In this document: positions 12,301 through 20,763 of the stretch, one piece after another
Layout: each line of letters begins with the position of its first letter
How positions within the stretch are numbered: the stretch's first letter is position 1
DNA from: Immersiella caudata
Lineage: Eukaryota > Ascomycota > Sordariomycetes > Sordariales > Lasiosphaeriaceae
Reading direction: 5' to 3'
NCBI GenBank assembly: GCA_030512335.1
Contig: JAULSU010000006.1
Coordinates: 4,216,001-4,280,000 of the forward strand
DNA length: 64,000 nucleotides
Notes under the pieces: generated by a model
Databases searched by the model: none
Told to the model about the DNA's origin: nothing
What the model saw: only the letters and a program-made list of their open reading frames with translations
Translations under genes and position numbers: made by a program

Positions 12301-12535
12301 TCTTTTCACGGTCCCTCCGGCGCGTGTTGGCTGGGTGCCATGATCTGAGCACCTAGCGAGAGTGCGGGGAATCCAACAACGGCCAATCTAGCTTTCCAAA
12401 GTCGGTCCGCCTTCGGGACTCGGAAGGCCAAGGCAATTTCGACTTAGAGCACCAAGTCTGAGTTACGTGGACATGCTATATGACGCGATCTTCACGAGAT
12501 GAGGCAAGACCGGGCTGCCGGGCTCTCGAGGAAAA
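9400..12535. other. Gene-poor region of about 3.1 kb
   Basis: No frame here has a recognisable domain, signal peptide or consistent intron pattern. The first part (about 9420-9780) is A/T-rich and TpA-rich compared with its surroundings. The rest has normal composition but carries a T16 tract near 10735-10750 and a G19 tract at 11176. Frames at 9975-10502, 10989-11606 and 11819-12352 look random. Confidence 0.55.
11176..11194. repeat. Poly-G tract, G19
   Basis: Nineteen uninterrupted G residues in gene-poor DNA, the same length as the tract at 8909. Confidence 0.9.
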
Positions 12536-12538
12536 AGA

Positions 12539-12544
12539 TATAAA
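12539..12544 (+). promoter_or_regulatory. TATA box of the GH11 xylanase gene
   Basis: TATAAA within GATATAAAGGC lies 80 bp upstream of the xylanase ATG. I looked for XlnR-type GGCTAA sites in the preceding 250 bp and saw none. Confidence 0.55.
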
Positions 12545-12623
12545 GGCAAGTCGAAGATCCGGGTTGATCGTCAAGTTCCAGCTCAGCATCCTCAAGCCAG
12601 CTCAACATCCTCAACCCGCCATC

Positions 12624-13363
12624 ATGGTTTCCTTCACCACCCTCGTCGCAGCCGTCGCGGCCGCTGCCACCAGCGTCACCGCCAACCCCATCGAGCAGAT
12701 GCGGGCTCGTGGCATCCAGCCCGGCCAGGGCACCCACAACGGCTTCTTCTACTCGTACTGGAAGGACAACGGCGGCACGGTCGACTACAACAACGGCGAG
12801 CGCGGCTCCTACAACGTCCGCTGGACCAACGTGAACAACTGGGTTGGTGGCAAGGGATGGAAGCCCGGCCCGCCCCGCAAGGTCTCCTACAACGGAACCT
12901 GGGCCAACCACAACGTCAACAGCTGTACGCCTCCTGTCACATGTGAAGAAAAAAAAAGGGGGGGGGGGGGTAAAAGAAAGAGTTAAAACTGACATTTCCA
13001 GACCTCGCCCTCTACGGCTGGACCACCAACCCTCTGGTTGAGTACTACATCGTCGAAGCCTATGGCACCTACAACCCCTCGTCTGGTGCCCAGCGTCTCG
13101 GCACCATCGAGGACGACGGCGGTGTCTACGACATCTACAAGACCCGCCGCGTCAACCAGCCTTCGATCGTCGGAACTGCCTCGTTCGACCAGTACTGGTC
13201 CGTCCGCCGCGTCAAGCGCGTCGGTGGCACCATCGACACCCAGAAGCACTTTGACGAGTGGAAACGCCAGGGCAACCTCCAGCTCGGCGCGTGGGACTAC
13301 ATGATCATGGCCAGCGAAGGCTACCAGAGCTCCGGCTCCGCCACCATCGAGGTCAAAGCTTAA
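12624..13363 (+). CDS. GH11 endo-1,4-beta-xylanase
   Basis: Two exons (12624-12924 and 13002-13363) encode 220 residues. The signal peptide is followed by a short propeptide (NPIEQMRARG). The beta-jelly-roll motifs are FFYSYWKDNGG, YNVRWTNVNNWVGGKGW, YLALYGWTTNPLVEYYIVE and MASEGYQSSGSATI. Glu114 in PLVEYY is the expected nucleophile and Glu206 in ASEGY the acid/base. The family hydrolyses internal xylan bonds outside the cell by a retaining mechanism. There is no binding module, and the length is normal for single-domain GH11. The single intron sits at a common GH11 position but contains A9 directly followed by G13. Confidence 0.96.
12949..12970 (+). repeat. A9G13 homopurine tract inside the xylanase intron
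   Basis: Nine A residues run straight into thirteen G residues in the middle of the 77-bp GH11 intron, about 30 bp before the 3' splice site. Confidence 0.85.
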
Positions 13364-14810
13364 AGTCATCATGGACTTGTAGGAGCTGTTGGATGTTGAG
13401 CAGGGATGCGGATCGAACCTGTACATATTTTTCGGTCCTCGTTATGAGGTCCCCCCTTTTCGTTTCCCTACATGGCAATGAAAGTTCAACACATCTTCAC
13501 ATATCGTCACAAGCTGCACATGTAACCACAAAATCTCGCCAACTACCGGCCCCCGCATCGCGGCCCACGCGTCTTGGCTGCTGAATGTAACGTATGCCGA
13601 CGCCATGTATTGAATAAGCCGACGTCCCCCCCAGAAGCCAAGCCTTTCTCCCCCCCCCCCCCCCTTCGGCCATTTTACCCCAGTTTTTTTCTCGGCGACC
13701 CAGAAACATATTTTCCCTGGGGGCTTTGCCAAGCGACATTGGCAAGGAGCCATTCAGCCACCCGCTTCGTCTTTTCGAAACAAGCTCGCAGACCCAAGCC
13801 GGCAATAGGAGTGCCAAGCACGGGGGTATAATGGGAATCGGCTCCACCGCGCCCACACTGATGGAAGGGAAGTGCGTAATTACCTCAACGAGGGATCTAC
13901 GTTACCTTTCTTGGGAGAGAGAGGAGGGGGGGGGGGGGAGGAGGGGAGACGGAGGAATGGGGTGGAGTTGGAGTGGTGGAGGTGCTTCAGCTTGCCGGGG
14001 AGGTTACCGAGGGGTTTTTGGGACATTGGGGACTGTTTATAATGGACAAACTGGGTGCTACTCGGGCTAAAAGTCACATGCACGCTCTGAGTGCGTATCA
14101 ACATGCAACTCAAGTTTGCCGAACCTGATCACCGGTTCTGCTGCAATAGGTACTCGCGGGACCTTTGTCGCCGTGGTTGCGGGGACACCTGTTGACCAAC
14201 TAAGGGGGGAGGGGGTGGAAATATGCCAGTGGTGACTTCAAGTTCAATGACTCCAAGTTTCCAGTTCGATTCAAGTCCCTACCTGAATTTGGGTTTGTAG
14301 GCACAGGAGACGAGGATTTTCCAGAATCGCCAATGCTGCGTTCGCCGTGTCATCAATTGAGGCCTCGGAGATGCAGTCCCTGAATCGCGGCGATGCCGCA
14401 CCAAAATTCAGCCTCTGTTCTCGCTTTCCACCTTCCACCTATCGCATTCGCATGCGGGGACAGCTTGCTCTGACCGGTTCGAAAACGCATTGAGATGGAT
14501 GGAATGCACCGCCAACTTTTGGGATTCGGACATTGGTCGCATTTACGGGTGGCACCGTGGCGGTGTCAGCCCTACATGCTGATCGGTCGAGCTACCCCGC
14601 AGCGCCGTCGCCGAAGCCCCCGCTCCAGCGCCGCTAGCTCGTGCGCTATATCGCATTGGGCTAGCTGCGCTTACCGTTTGAGAAATGGAGAGTGAGATGC
14701 GCAGCACACACAGCCTGCGCGCCATCCAGCTCCCTTGACTTCGCCCGCATCTGGCGTCAAGCGATCAAGGAACAACACCAAATATGGCCTTTAGCAGCAC
14801 CAGCGCTGAG
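13364..14810. other. Intergenic with homopolymer tracts, no supported gene
   Basis: The gap between xylanase and the cysteine-repeat gene carries C15 at 13650-13664 and G13 at 13926-13938. Several C/T-rich and G/A-rich stretches lie around them. Frames here are short or of low complexity. Confidence 0.55.
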
Positions 14811-14820
14811 CATCATGGCA

Positions 14821-14826
14821 TATAAG
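14821..14826 (+). promoter_or_regulatory. TATA-like box of the cysteine-repeat gene
   Basis: TATAAG follows GGCA and precedes a C/T-rich leader from about 14832 to 14945. Such pyrimidine stretches are common near start sites of well-expressed fungal genes. It lies about 290 bp before the ATG at 15113, so the leader would be long. Confidence 0.35.
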
Positions 14827-14953
14827 AAGAGGTAGCTCTTCTCCTCTCGTCCTCCCCTTTTTTTTCTCTCTCATCATCAACTCACAGCATCACAACATCA
14901 ACAGTTCCATTTTTCTCTTTTTTCTCTTTTCTTCCATTTTTCCTTGTTTCCTT

Positions 14954-15069
14954 TGTCGGGTCACTTGGTTTGGGTTTCCTTGAAACATTCACTCTGTCGG
15001 TCACTTGGTTTGTGTTTTCTTGAAGCATTCACTGGTCACTTGGGTTTGTGTTTCCTTGGCACATTCACG
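14954..15069 (+). repeat. Three degenerate tandem repeats in the 5' leader
   Basis: A unit of about 36-41 bp occurs three times in a row, beginning near 14954, 14995 and 15034. Each copy carries GTCACTTGG, then a T/G-rich stretch, then CCTTG or TCTTG, and ends in CATTCAC. The array ends 44 bp before the start codon of the cysteine-repeat gene, so it is probably transcribed as leader. Confidence 0.8.
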
Positions 15070-15112
15070 ACTTGCTACAACAAAGCCTATTCATTTTCCT
15101 CTCGATCTCAAA

Positions 15113-15985
15113 ATGCATTCCATCGCCATCACCATCCTGGCTGCCGCCACCCTCACCTCGGCCGCTCCCTCCCTCAACCGCCGCGGAGCCTACTACGTCT
15201 GCTACAACAACGGCTTCCGTGGCGACTGCTCCGTCGACCCCTGCGCCATCTCCTGGTGCCCCGACTACAAGCCCTACACCTACGAGCCCGCAACCACCAC
15301 TAGCAACACCCCAGTTCCCTCGACCCCCGAGCCCCCCGTCGTCAACTCTCAATCCGACCCTACCGTCTGCGCTCCGGGGACTGGATACTTCCAGTCCTGC
15401 TCCAACGGTTTCCGCGGGTGCTGCAAATCCGACGCCTGCGGCTCAACCTGGTGTCCCGATTACATCACCTACACCTACACCCCCAAGACAGCCAAGCGCG
15501 AGCCTGCTCCTATTCCTGAGCCCCAGACCGATCCGACCGTCTGCGCCCCAGGAACAGGCTACTTCCAATCCTGCTCGAATGGCTTCCGGGGATGCTGCAA
15601 GGGCGACGCGTGCGGATCGCCCACGGGTTGGTGCCCCGACGCTGCTAAGCCCGTCGTGAAGGAGCGCGCGCCTGCTCCTGCGTCGGATCCTACCGTCTGC
15701 GCGGCTGGCACGGGGTATTTCCAGTCGTGCGCGAATGGCTTCAGGGGGTGCTGCAAGAGTGATGCGTGCGGGTCGAATTGGTGTGCGGATTATAAGCCGT
15801 ATACGTATGAGTTGATTGGTGCTGCGAGCGTCCCGGCTCAGCCTCAGACTCCTACTCCGGCCCCTGCTGCTGGTGGGGACCCGACTGTGTGCGCGCCTAA
15901 CACTGGGTATTACCAGGTTTGTGGGAATGGCTTCAAGGGGTGCTGCAAGAAGGATGCTTGCTCGGTTGGCTATTGCCCGCTGTAA
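15113..15985 (+). CDS. Secreted protein of five tandem cysteine-rich repeats
   Basis: An intronless 290-residue protein. A signal peptide (MHSIAITILAAATLTSAAPS) is followed by Arg-Arg at 23-24. Four repeats have the pattern C-x9-C-x6-CC-x4-C-x4/6-C: cysteines 86-114, 144-174, 196-224 and 260-288. Each begins DPTVCAPGTGYFQSC or close to it and continues NGFRGCCKSDACG. The first repeat (30-49) has only four cysteines. Pro/Thr-rich linkers separate the repeats, with basic sites (AKRE, VKERA) in two of them. No enzyme motif is visible. Secretion, cysteine content and internal duplication suggest an effector-like or wall-associated protein, which is inference. Codon use drifts from C-ending to more G-ending codons in the last third. 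Confidence 0.85.
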   Translation: MHSIAITILAAATLTSAAPSLNRRGAYYVCYNNGFRGDCSVDPCAISWCPDYKPYTYEPATTTSNTPVPSTPEPPVVNSQSDPTVCAPGTGYFQSCSNGFRGCCKSDACGSTWCPDYITYTYTPKTAKREPAPIPEPQTDPTVCAPGTGYFQSCSNGFRGCCKGDACGSPTGWCPDAAKPVVKERAPAPASDPTVCAAGTGYFQSCANGFRGCCKSDACGSNWCADYKPYTYELIGAASVPAQPQTPTPAPAAGGDPTVCAPNTGYYQVCGNGFKGCCKKDACSVGYCPL

Positions 15986-16218
15986 GGGGTGAAGCGTGAT
16001 CACGGGGGGAGCGACAGGCATGGTCAGGCGTTGGGACTTCTTTGGATATTAGACTTGGGATGGCGGCATTGGAATGGTTTAGACAAGGGGAAATGCATGT
16101 ATTAATATACAACAAAATAATTTTGTTTCCAAACCCTCTTTGTACCCTTGTGTCCGGCAGCATCTCTCCCGTGTGAACAATTCCCTCTCCACTTCTCCGA
16201 CCACTGCCTTTTATCGTA

Positions 16219-17937
16219 TCATTCCACCGCCTCCGATCTCGCGTTCGTCACGGGCAAGACCAGCCTCGACTCGGCCCCAACACGATGTCCCACGCTATGC
16301 ACCGCCTTCTCCATCCTCTCACTGGTCCCAAGAGCTTCACCAGTCCCCAAGTTTCTTAGGTACCTTGGGTGTGAACCACCCGCAATCATCACCCTCACCC
16401 GGTTCCCCTTGCGAAACACATGCGCGCAGTCAAGAAGCTCAACTTTCCTCGGCGTCCCGCTCGCCGTATGATCTTCACCGGCATTCTTCAGTCGCATGTA
16501 TCGCTCGCTAATTGGCCGAGACACCCCCGCGGCATCTACCTCGCTGAGGACGACAAGCAAGTCCACATGTGGGTGGTCGCTTGTGTGGAAGAGCGACAGG
16601 ACTGGCTTCCCGCAGATCTCCAGGTCGTCGTCTTCGAGCGGGTCGGTGGTAAAACTGAGGACATCGTGGCGCTCTGATAGGGCAGTGTCTGGCTTTCGTT
16701 GGAGGCCTCCTTGGTCGAAAAGAGCCGGTGTGCCTACGAATGGTGTGGGGTCGGAGGGATCAAAGGTGAATGTAGAGTTTGGGATGTCCCCAGCTGTGGG
16801 TTTCTGTGGCGAAAGAGTCTTGTCGGAGGAGAGGAAGAGTTCATGGCCCTTGGGGGTTGGGGGCCATTTGTGAAGATTGAGCCATTGATTCATGCCGGTG
16901 ATGTAGACACGGACTGGGGACTTTCTGAGGTTGGCACCCGGTTTGTTGGAGAGGTGCTCCTCAAACAGGTTGTATGTCTCAGAGAGGACGTTGAAACCCG
17001 TACCGGATTCGAAATGGGACCATGGTCCTATGGTGAGAGCGACGTTGCAACCTCGGCGCGAGAGGACTTCATATTGTTCCATAACCTGGGGAAAGATCAA
17101 GTCGTACCACCCGGAGGTGAGGAGGATGGGAAGGTTGGCCCTTTCTAGGGCATGCCCATGCTGCAAAGGCTTCCAGTGTTCGTGAGTGAGGTCGGGGTGA
17201 GCAATGGTCTTTTCCAGCCATGGAGGCATGTCAGTCGCATATCGGTCCTGAAAGTACTTGTTGGTGGTGCCGATGAGGGGAAGGGAATCGAAGATGGGGC
17301 GGAGTGCGGCTTGCTGCGATCTCAAGGAGAGGATGATGGAGAGTTGGCTGTCGCCGCGCATTTGGCGGGTGGTAAAGTCGGACCAGGCGAAGACGTTGGA
17401 GTCCAGAGCACCGGTGCCCCAGATGAACTGGCTCATATCATGGGGCCCGGTATAGATAGCAGCCGCTCGCATGTCGGGCGGAGGCGTCTCGGAAAGGAGA
17501 GCCCATTGGACGTATCCAATGTAAGATGCGCCGAGGGCCGCAAAGGAGCCCGTATACCACGGCTGCTCCCTCATCCACTTGAGTACCGCCTGGCCATCAG
17601 CAGCCTCGTTCCGGCCGGGATCCAGATCGCCCTCGGAGTCGTTTGTGCCTCGGCAGCTGCTCAGAAGGACCTGGTACCCACGCGCAGCGAGCGGTCTCGC
17701 GTGCGCAATGGCCATGGCTATGCCGATGCCATATGGAGTGCGGATGAGGACTGTCCCTTTGGGTGGACTTGGCGCCAGCGGCTGATATAGATCTGCTGCG
17801 AGGTGAACATTGTTGCCGATGGGGATGCGAAGGGACTCGACAGTGTAGCTTGTTGACTCCGCCGGCAAGCTGGACTTCCACCCCACAACCCAGTCAAGGA
17901 GCGCCCCCAAATAACCTCGCTGCGCGGGCGCCATCAA
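16219..17937 (-). CDS. CocE/NonD-type alpha/beta hydrolase (X-Pro dipeptidyl-peptidase S15-like)
   Basis: A single-exon gene of 572 residues. The N-terminal alpha/beta-hydrolase core has LIRTPYGIG and a strand followed by SSCRGTNDSEGD, the usual oxyanion region. The nucleophile elbow is GASYIGY with Ser138. An acid in SGWYDLIFP and His in GPWSHFESG complete the triad seen in cocaine esterase CocE and X-Pro peptidases. The C-terminal half has the jelly-roll typical of the family (PVRVYITGMNQW, LSFTTDPLEDD, CAHVFRKGNRVRVMIAGGSHP). There is no signal peptide, so it is probably intracellular. The substrate, an ester, amide or X-Pro peptide, cannot be told from sequence. Two adjacent ATGs open the frame. 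Confidence 0.9.
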   Translation of the reverse strand: MMAPAQRGYLGALLDWVVGWKSSLPAESTSYTVESLRIPIGNNVHLAADLYQPLAPSPPKGTVLIRTPYGIGIAMAIAHARPLAARGYQVLLSSCRGTNDSEGDLDPGRNEAADGQAVLKWMREQPWYTGSFAALGASYIGYVQWALLSETPPPDMRAAAIYTGPHDMSQFIWGTGALDSNVFAWSDFTTRQMRGDSQLSIILSLRSQQAALRPIFDSLPLIGTTNKYFQDRYATDMPPWLEKTIAHPDLTHEHWKPLQHGHALERANLPILLTSGWYDLIFPQVMEQYEVLSRRGCNVALTIGPWSHFESGTGFNVLSETYNLFEEHLSNKPGANLRKSPVRVYITGMNQWLNLHKWPPTPKGHELFLSSDKTLSPQKPTAGDIPNSTFTFDPSDPTPFVGTPALFDQGGLQRKPDTALSERHDVLSFTTDPLEDDDLEICGKPVLSLFHTSDHPHVDLLVVLSEVDAAGVSRPISERYMRLKNAGEDHTASGTPRKVELLDCAHVFRKGNRVRVMIAGGSHPRYLRNLGTGEALGTSERMEKAVHSVGHRVGAESRLVLPVTNARSEAVE

Positions 17938-18600
17938 TGATGGTGATGATGGTTGACCGTGGTGTTGATGACGTGTGAGAAAATGAACGGTGAGATGGGC
18001 GTGCCATTTTTATTTCGCTGTGGATTCTCTCTTGGCAAGAGGTTTCATTGGGATGCGGAAGTCGCGGCCAACGGACCCGCATGGCAATGTCGCGGTGTGA
18101 CCATGGCTCCTCATTGGTGACAGGGGACAAGAAGGATGCTGACGGCGTTCAACTTTAGGTTGATGTCCGAGAACCGAGACATCAATCCGAATACGACAGT
18201 TGAATGGGACACGAGTATTCGACAAACCTCGTCATGTCCTTCTTCTTGTCGCGCGAGCGATTGAAATGAAGACGAGGGATGCTCAAGAAAGCTCATGGGC
18301 GACTTCATGACCACACGGGATCACATCTGAAACGCACAGCATCCTTGAAAGATGATCGCACTGCTGGAAAAAAAAGGTTAACGACTGCAGCTCAAATTGT
18401 TGAGCGTCTGGGTGCTTGAAAGGATAACCAGTCCTTAATTTTGGAAATGTTGCGATGCGTTGGTCGTTTCTCCTTCATTTTCAGGGGATCTCAAAGATCT
18501 GAGAATGAGTGGAGAAGCGTGTCAGGCGAAAGCAAACGGAAAACGTGACCTCTGGAAATGATCAGATAGCGCAAACTTTAAAACTGCAGGGGCCATACCG
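17938..18600. other. Intergenic, no supported gene
   Basis: This is the upstream region of the minus-strand hydrolase and flanking DNA of the transporter remnant. No feature is supported. Confidence 0.5.
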
Positions 18601-18601
18601 C

Positions 18602-19229
18602 CTTTTCTATCACTGGCCAAGGCCACGGGTGGTTCACGAAGCGCGCCTTCCTGACACGACCAGCCTTCATCATGTGGATCTGCGGCGGCGCCCTGGTCTT
18701 CTTCATCGTCTTGGCTACATTGTCAAACCGATACACCATCTACATCGCCCGCACCTTTGGAATAATATTCTACTCGGTATATTTCATTCCCTTCTGAGCC
18801 TATAAGTTCCATTCCCCCCTGACCACTCTTCACCCGTACTGACCGTAAATGGTAGGGCGCTCTTCCACCCTCGCCGGCACAACAGGCACCGCCTTCACAC
18901 TGGCCTTCCAATCCTGCGTGGGTCAAGTCGGCGGTGTCATTGAGCTTCAGCTCTTCCAGTCCAAGTATGCGTACAACGGGTACAACGTCCCCTTGGTACA
19001 ACGTCCCTTTCGCTATCTCGGCCGTTGCCATCGGGTTGGGATGGCTGGGTAGTTGCTACACTTGGTACTTGACTCGCAACGTCGAGTATGATGTCAAGTG
19101 CATTCGTCGCTGCGCATCAAGACCGAGAAAGAGGGCAAGATTTTTGCTGGGGAGGATACCGAGGTGTTTGAAGAGCGCACGTTTTACAAAGGAGCCATTG
19201 GGAAGGAGAAACCTGAGACTGTTGTGTAG
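18602..19229 (+). pseudogene. Remnant of an MFS transporter (allantoate-permease-like C-terminal half)
   Basis: Three reading frames have to be combined to follow the protein. The first gives GHGWFTKRAFLTRPAFIMW and a membrane helix ending FGIIFYS. The second, from about 18850, gives STLAGTTGTAFTLAFQSCVG and SKYAYNGY. The third gives NVPFAISAVAIGLGWLGS, CYTWYLTRNVEYDV, then shifts again near 19100 to a hydrophilic tail ending ETVV and a stop at 19227-19229. This is the C-terminal part of an MFS permease of the Dal5/allantoate type. No N-terminal half is present upstream. One frameshift coincides with a short direct duplication near 18976-19008. The break points are plain, so I call it a pseudogene. 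Confidence 0.75.
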
Positions 19230-19255
19230 ATGGAGTGGCATTCAGTCTTGATGCA

Positions 19256-20286
19256 CTACCCTGTCCATAAGGGAGGGCCTGGCGGTTTATATTCCAGCAG
19301 CCCTTGGTTGGGCCATTCGTACATGTATTCCGGGACTGCGATTCCTATGTGAAGTCAGCACTTTCCTCCCGGTCACCTGTAATACACAGCCACAAGGAGT
19401 GACCGCTAGTGATGGAACCTACCCGGATCCGAAACCTCATATGCCCCCGGGAACCGAACCATGTGCTCCTTCCCCGGCTCCTTTACCGGACCCTTCACAC
19501 TCCCACCCTGAAGAACCTCAATCTGTGCGCACGCAATATAAAACTGCGTAGTCCCCAGAGGATACCTAACGTACAAATGCTCAACCCGGAGCAGATACTG
19601 CCCAGGGGGTGTGCTTGCAGGAAGAGTAAAGTTCATGCCCGTTTGATCCCTTGTAAGCCACCATGAGTCGTCTCTAGGACCAGCGTAGAAGATCTTGAAC
19701 CAATCTCCGTCACCCGTGTAGTCTTTGATGTTGGGGGTTGGTGAGCGGGAGAGGTAGACTTGGCCGGGGCCGGGGTGGTATATGATGTGTGGTTCGAGGG
19801 GCTGGGGAGGTTAGTGACTGAGTTCACTTGAGATCAGGGGGAAGGGATGAGAACGGAAGATAATACCTCCATGGCACTTCTACCCACAACGAAACCGACT
19901 TCGTCCCCGGCGAATACCTCGGCTGTCTTGGTGCCCGGCCCAGATCTAGCAGCACCGCGGCCACATCTCACATCCTCTGAGTCAATATCGTAAAAGGGCA
20001 TATACTGATCCCACAGGCCGGAGTCGATGGCTTGGCCCAGTGATATGTTTCTGTGAGAAAGGACGCAGTGTGAGCTCGTCTGCAAGCTCTTTGGAATCCA
20101 AGGGTGAACTCACCGGACATATTCCCAGTTATCCGTAACAGTGCCATTAAACAGGAACCGAGAGAAGACATCTAGACAGGAAGTCAGCTCGGGTTTCCCG
20201 CATCGTGTGGACGAAACCTAACAATGACCACAACAACTTGTCACCTGGAACGCCAAGAGAAAAAGGCCAAGACCAAGGGAATGCAT
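19256..20286 (-). CDS. AA9 lytic polysaccharide monooxygenase (second copy, divergent)
   Basis: Five exons (20223-20286, 20114-20171, 19867-20050, 19423-19801, 19256-19344) join in frame to 257 residues. The start at 20286 gives a signal peptide (MHSLGLGLFLLAFQVTSCCG) followed by His, the N-terminal copper ligand. The frame is open further upstream, but that extension would bury the signal. The second His is in EPHIIYHPGPGQVYLS, and the axial Tyr and Cys are in TTQFYIACAQ. LPASTPPGQYLLRVEHLYV and MVRFPGAYEVSDPGI are family motifs. The protein is distant from the AA9 at 4721 and more like the subgroup with the PHIYHPGP motif. It converges on the MFS remnant with a 26-bp gap. Confidence 0.92.
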
Positions 20287-20763
20287 TCTCCCCGACCTGG
20301 AAGGGCAGTCCCAAAGCCAGGTGCTCTGATGGAGAGGCGCAGCGTCGCGACGGTCGACAACGGAGACCACGCTGAATCTAACGTACGTAGGATGCCACCC
20401 GGCTAAATGCCAAATGCAGAGAAGGCCAGAGGTGCAAATATCCACATTCGTGGTGACGGAAGAAGGACCAATATCCAGAAAGTGCCTCCGGCTTGGCGGT
20501 TAAAGTCTGGTCGAGAATCGGCATTCAGATATACTCGCCAGGAATGAGGGATGCGTCCGAGAGTCGCTGTGCAGACAAGTGGCATGGACAGTGGACATGC
20601 ATCTGCGCAAGACTCTATTGTATTCCTATATACTCATTGTTTCGTCTCTCGAGAATAGGGGCCTGAATAAATATAACATGAGCGCCCATCTTCGCGAAAC
20701 CTCCTCTACCTCTACACGTTTATAGTCTTTGCTTCGTATCTCCGCCTCTCAAAAATCTTCCCA
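20287..20763. other. Short intergenic region
   Basis: This is the promoter of the second AA9 gene and the 3' end of the CorA-like gene. Nothing else is supported. Confidence 0.5.

Noticed and set aside
11819..12352. Overlapping frames on both strands upstream of xylanase
   Set aside because: Both are Cys/Arg/Pro/Ser-rich without motifs, as expected by chance in this composition.
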